The notes below the pieces were generated by a model. It was not told the origin of the DNA. It made no database searches and worked only from the letters and a program-made list of their open reading frames with translations. Position numbers and translations under genes: made by a program. From a virus, in the IMG/VR virus record IMGVR_UViG_3300042448_002584, positions 1 through 24,841 of that record: a stretch of 24,841 nucleotides of DNA; one strand, given 5' to 3'. Shown here one piece after another: positions 22,428-24,841 of the stretch (position 1 is the stretch's first letter; each line of letters starts with the position of its first letter).

Positions 22428-23171
22428 ATGAGGAATCTTAACACAGACGACATCTTTCTCCGAAATCTCGCGATTGCTGTCCTAGACTTACTAAACGGCG
22501 AAACTCAAATTGACCTGGCTCGTAATAACGTTGTACAGAGCTATGCCGTGCCATTTTTCTATAATTACGGTACAGATGAAGGCTTTCTAAAAGACTTTTA
22601 TGTTGGACTACCGGATAATTGTCGAGTACCTGTTGCGGAAGGCACTTATGATATTGTGCCCAGAGGTATTGTGACACTAAGCTCTTTTCAGGTAAAGTCT
22701 GGAGATATTACAAATAAATTCGTTAGAGGTAACTTTGCAGAAGATGGAACTAATGCGGCTGGCGAAATCACGTATGAAGCCAAGAGTGCTCTACTCTATT
22801 CTCTACCACTACAGGTAAAATTTGATGTTAAAGTTATTGTTGATAATCTCAATAAGACCTTCAAAGTTGCAGAATCGCTAATGGACCTCAACTATTCAAA
22901 TCGAGTGGTTTATTTCCAGTATAAAGGCGTCCGAATTCCTGCACAGATTCAATTTCCGGAAAGCGAGTCATTTGATAAGCAGTATAAATTCACGTATACT
23001 GACAACAATAAAATCAATTTGACACTGTCACTAAATATTGAGACCTACTTCCCAAGCTTCGAAAAGACCTCGACAAGGAATCGTGCTAACGTAATGGATA
23101 AGATATTAGTTGCACACAAAGATCCCAACGGAGGTGTCCTGAAGAGTGACTGGACTGATCAGAATACTTAA
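22428..23171 (+). CDS. gp15-like tail sheath stabiliser/tail completion protein (tentative)
   Basis: A protein of 247 residues from the ATG at 22428. The order of motifs follows T4 gp15: NCRVPVAEGT, then VPRGIVTLSSFQV and TNKFVRGNF, then a YSLPLQVKFDVKVIV strand, FKVAESLMDLNY, YKGVRIPAQIQFPES, and LTLSLNIETYFPSF near the C-terminus. T4 gp15 (272 residues) caps the finished tube and sheath and joins the tail to the head. The gene follows the YkuK-like gene by 9 bases on the plus strand. Its stop shares TTAA with the convergent stop of the tail-tube-like gene. Similarity is judged by eye and is distant; another tail structural role is possible. Confidence 0.5.
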   Translation: MRNLNTDDIFLRNLAIAVLDLLNGETQIDLARNNVVQSYAVPFFYNYGTDEGFLKDFYVGLPDNCRVPVAEGTYDIVPRGIVTLSSFQVKSGDITNKFVRGNFAEDGTNAAGEITYEAKSALLYSLPLQVKFDVKVIVDNLNKTFKVAESLMDLNYSNRVVYFQYKGVRIPAQIQFPESESFDKQYKFTYTDNNKINLTLSLNIETYFPSFEKTSTRNRANVMDKILVAHKDPNGGVLKSDWTDQNT

Positions 23172-23779
23172 CTAAAGTCCAAATCTAAATCAAAATTGTA
23201 GTATTGGAATGTTGCAGTAAACGTTTGAAACTGTGGCGTGTTTGAACTATAAGACAGTTTCATTTCACTAAGGCTGGTTAACATTGGGCGATTAAGCACG
23301 ATTGATGCAACTGCGTAACCTTCGTTGTTTAGTAAAGTTAACCTAATAGGCTTAAAGAATGGGTGGTTTTGATTGACTACTGCTTTGGATTGTGCGATAC
23401 CCAAGCTGTTTTGAGTATTTTCCTTGGTTACATTGAGTGGACTCAAATAGTTGAGAGAATTATCCAAAAAGATAAAGTAGTTTAGGAAGGCATCTGACAA
23501 TTTAAAAGTCAAGGTCAAAGATCTTTCAAATTGATCTTCGATTGGCTTTGCACTCTGTCTTTCTTGAATTTTACCAAGCGGATTGACCTGTGTCAAGAGC
23601 GTGCTCTTAAAGCCAGGAAAATTAATCCCCTGAATTGTCGATGTCATAAAGTCATCAAGATTATCGTATGGTAGCAGTAGACTGCGATAGTATTTTTCAT
23701 ACTTCTTCTGCACAGCTTCATTAAAGAAGTCTGCTGGCAGTTGTACCATAAAGCCATTTTGTCGTGCGTTAAGTATCAT
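23168..23779 (-). CDS. Tail-tube-fold protein (gp19/gp54-like, tentative)
   Basis: A protein of 203 residues from the ATG at 23777-23779. Features seen in tail tube and tube-initiator proteins are GINFPGFKSTLL early on, LTLTFKLSDAFLNYFIFLDN in the middle (strand then a helix with paired aromatics), and near the end VLNRPMLTSLSEMKLSYSSN then FQTFTATFQYYNFDLDL, the alternating strand pattern of the tube fold. T4 gp19 is 163 residues and gp54 about 320, so the length fits neither exactly. It converges on the gp15-like gene with overlapping stop codons. An ATAGATAA one-mismatch version of the late element lies 7 bases upstream. Confidence 0.5.
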   Translation of the reverse strand: MILNARQNGFMVQLPADFFNEAVQKKYEKYYRSLLLPYDNLDDFMTSTIQGINFPGFKSTLLTQVNPLGKIQERQSAKPIEDQFERSLTLTFKLSDAFLNYFIFLDNSLNYLSPLNVTKENTQNSLGIAQSKAVVNQNHPFFKPIRLTLLNNEGYAVASIVLNRPMLTSLSEMKLSYSSNTPQFQTFTATFQYYNFDLDLDFS

Positions 23780-23811
23780 ATAAAGTTATCTATTTGCGAA
23801 TCTCGTTTAAC

Positions 23812-23837
23812 AAAAAATGCCAGCTAAGTGCTGGCAT
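23812..23837 (-). terminator. Intrinsic terminator after the DUF1617-like gene
   Basis: On the minus strand ATGCCAGC and GCTGGCAT form an 8-bp stem with a 5-base loop, followed by six T. It lies 22 bases after the stop of the 149-residue gene. Confidence 0.8.
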
Positions 23838-23858
23838 CTCTTGCGTGTATAGGTAGAT

Positions 23859-24308
23859 TTAAGCTTCGATGAACTTAAATAGAGTTGCATAGTTATTCTC
23901 ACTCTCAATGTTTGCTAGATCGCTAAGCTTGATCGGAGCATAACTAACCTCCTTTTCAACTGAGAGTAGTTCATTGAATTCTTGGTTGAATTCTAGAAAC
24001 TTTGGATTTGGCTTGCGAATTTCAACTCCGCTCTCATCTTTCTCAACGATTGATGGTGCTAATGAGACTCCACCGTCGCCGTCTTCAGTTCCGTATTTTT
24101 TAATTAGCTCATCTCTTTGAGCATCAAGTAAAGCAACTTCTGCCTTAACTGTGTTTGCTAATTGAGTTAACCAATATTTTGCAACAAGAGATACCTTTTC
24201 GTCCAAGATACCAGTTGCGATCTTTTGGCCAGTTTGCTGATTAACGCGTCCGTTTAGGTCAACATCCAGATTGTAAAACTCAAATAACTTGATTTTTTGT
24301 GATTGCAT
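23859..24308 (-). CDS. Small phage protein, DUF1617-like (tentative)
   Basis: A protein of 149 residues from the ATG at 24306-24308. It has an N-terminal FEFYNLDVDLN, helices VSLVAKYWLTQLANTVKAEVALLDAQRDELIKKYG (about residues 40-72) with a charged loop EDGDGGV, and a C-terminal FNELLSVEKEVSYAPIKLSDL. The 'R-x-E-L-I-K-K-Y-G ... dG' pattern resembles DUF1617-type proteins found next to phage tail genes, but the match is by eye. A strong terminator follows and another precedes it, so it is a single-gene unit; AGTATAAG lies 21 bases before the start. Function unknown. Confidence 0.7.
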   Translation of the reverse strand: MQSQKIKLFEFYNLDVDLNGRVNQQTGQKIATGILDEKVSLVAKYWLTQLANTVKAEVALLDAQRDELIKKYGTEDGDGGVSLAPSIVEKDESGVEIRKPNPKFLEFNQEFNELLSVEKEVSYAPIKLSDLANIESENNYATLFKFIEA

Positions 24309-24329
24309 ATTACGTAAAAGCTTTATGGT

Positions 24330-24337
24330 CTTATACT
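24330..24337 (-). promoter_or_regulatory. Putative -10 element AGTATAAG
   Basis: AGTATAAG on the minus strand, 21 bases before the ATG of the 149-residue gene and just after a terminator, resembles the AGTATAAT elements before the tmRNA and methyltransferase. Confidence 0.3.
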
Positions 24338-24358
24338 AGATTTTTTGGAAAAAGTTTC

Positions 24359-24387
24359 AAAAAAAAAGACCCCAATTGGGGTCTTTT
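24359..24387 (-). terminator. Intrinsic terminator after the Thr-rich protein gene
   Basis: A perfect inverted repeat AAAAGACCCC/GGGGTCTTTT with an AATT loop, followed on the minus strand by more T. It lies 22 bases after the stop of the 120-residue gene. Confidence 0.9.
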
Positions 24388-24408
24388 AGAATTTCATAGG
24401 TTTGGTAA

Positions 24409-24771
24409 TTATTCACCAGGAGCTTCAGTCGTCGTAGTTGTCGTAGGCTCTTCGGCTGGCACTGGCGCAGCAGTTGTCGTTGTAGTCAATTCAGGTAGAG
24501 TCGTAGTTGGCTGAACCCAGTTGGTATCGCGAACAAAACCTTCTTTATCAAGAATTGCATCAATTAGAACCATATCATCGGTACCCCAATTTTCAAGCTC
24601 TTCAGCGGTTAAGTTAACTACTTTTGTTGTGAAGTATTCGCCTTCTTCCTCATAAAGGTTAAATGTGCAAGATGCGTTCTTTGAAGCAAGATCGTAATGC
24701 ATTAGGCGAATTCCTGCAAAAACAGCAGTTTTACCAAAACCAGTTACAGGTTGAATTCTAACTTTCATCAT
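24409..24771 (-). CDS. Small phage protein with Thr/Pro-rich C-terminal tail
   Basis: A protein of 120 residues. Two successive ATG codons (24771 and 24768) can both start it. Residues 1-85 form a compact alpha/beta domain (KVRIQPVTGFGKTAVFAG, TKVVNLTAEELENWG). From residue 86 the chain is low-complexity, with runs of Thr broken by Pro, Ala and Glu (ELTTTTTAAPVPAEEP, TTTTTTEAPGE). Such linkers occur in virion surface and host-contact proteins. An ATAAATAA element lies about 20 bases upstream and a perfect terminator follows, so it is a single-gene late unit. No family recognised. The Thr runs could be O-glycosylation sites, which is speculation. Confidence 0.75.
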   Translation of the reverse strand: MMKVRIQPVTGFGKTAVFAGIRLMHYDLASKNASCTFNLYEEEGEYFTTKVVNLTAEELENWGTDDMVLIDAILDKEGFVRDTNWVQPTTTLPELTTTTTAAPVPAEEPTTTTTTEAPGE

Positions 24772-24790
24772 TTTGTGTATATCTTTTTAG

Positions 24791-24798
24791 TTATTTAT
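24791..24798 (-). promoter_or_regulatory. Late-promoter-like element GATAAATAAC
   Basis: ATAAATAA on the minus strand, 19-22 bases before the start of the Thr-rich protein gene, in the same AGATAAATAACTAAAA context as the element at 14591-14598. Confidence 0.55.
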
Positions 24799-24801
24799 CT
24801 A

Positions 24802-24841
24802 TTAGCTTATACCGTATTTAGTACGGACAGTTTTATAATTT
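24802..24841 (-). CDS. C-terminal end of a gene entering from the window edge
   Basis: A frame open from the edge to TAA at 24802-24804 reads NYKTVRTKYGIS. It is only 12 codons, and another frame is also open, so it is a weak call based on position just before the next promoter-like element. Confidence 0.35.
   Translation of the reverse strand, partial: NYKTVRTKYGIS

Noticed and set aside
22438-22677. Minus-strand open frame of 79 codons
   Set aside because: Antisense to the gp15-like gene, with no recognisable motifs.
1-24841. CRISPR array, tRNA genes, insertion sequences, integrase or attachment site
   Set aside because: I saw no regularly spaced direct repeats, tRNA cloverleaf, transposase or recombinase; the only tRNA-like structure belongs to the tmRNA.

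Overview
The window looks like part of the late (virion-structure) region of a large contractile-tailed, T4-like bacteriophage genome. Supporting signs are a T4-type large terminase, a gp6/gpJ-like baseplate wedge protein, gp26-like and gp51-like baseplate/tail chaperones, a gp15-like tail completion protein, a tail-tube-fold protein, a PhoH ATPase, an ECF-type sigma factor and T4-late-promoter-like TATAAATA motifs, on A+T-rich and tightly packed DNA. I see no host housekeeping operon, tRNA or integrase. The host is not identifiable. The tmRNA tag may begin with glycine, as in many Bacteroidetes, but that is weak evidence. Shine-Dalgarno sites are present for some genes and absent for others.

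Layout. Almost everything is on the minus strand and is read from high to low coordinates. 24841-23168: a gene fragment, a small Thr-rich-tailed protein, a DUF1617-like protein and a tail-tube-like protein, with two clear hairpin terminators. 21477-23171 is a plus-strand island: a complete phage tmRNA with its own terminator, a YkuK/DUF458 RNase-H-like protein and a gp15-like protein. 21414-15732: baseplate wedge, a small gene, the probable small and the certain large terminase subunits, a small CxxC protein and PhoH. 15722-13750: the sigma factor and three membrane proteins. 13732-11468: two unassigned virion-like proteins, then gp26-like and gp51-like genes that overlap out of frame beside a run of seven T. 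11430-9226: a peptidoglycan-binding protein, a coiled-coil protein and a membrane-anchored coiled-coil (spanin-like) protein. 9229-5273: a large structural protein and a 512-residue protein followed by a startless frame that could be reached by -1 frameshifting. 5237-3386: an FkbM methyltransferase and a glycosyltransferase-like protein. 3363-1: a large protein with a pretoxin-like hydrophobic segment, a protein with a T4-type capsid-targeting leader, and a gene fragment.

How it may work together. Eight minus-strand copies of an ATAAATAA element, most of them 17-25 bases before a start codon, suggest late transcription in several units. The sigma factor encoded here is the natural candidate to read them. 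A different element (AGTATAATAGC) precedes the tmRNA and the methyltransferase. Terminase and PhoH serve DNA packaging and nucleic-acid metabolism. The gp6-, gp15-, gp26-, gp51- and tube-like proteins build the tail. The cell-wall-binding and membrane proteins may act in entry or lysis. The methyltransferase/glycosyltransferase pair may modify a virion or cell glycan. The most notable points are two possible programmed frameshifts, the phage tmRNA, the late-promoter/sigma pairing, and capsid-targeting-like peptides at both N- and C-termini.
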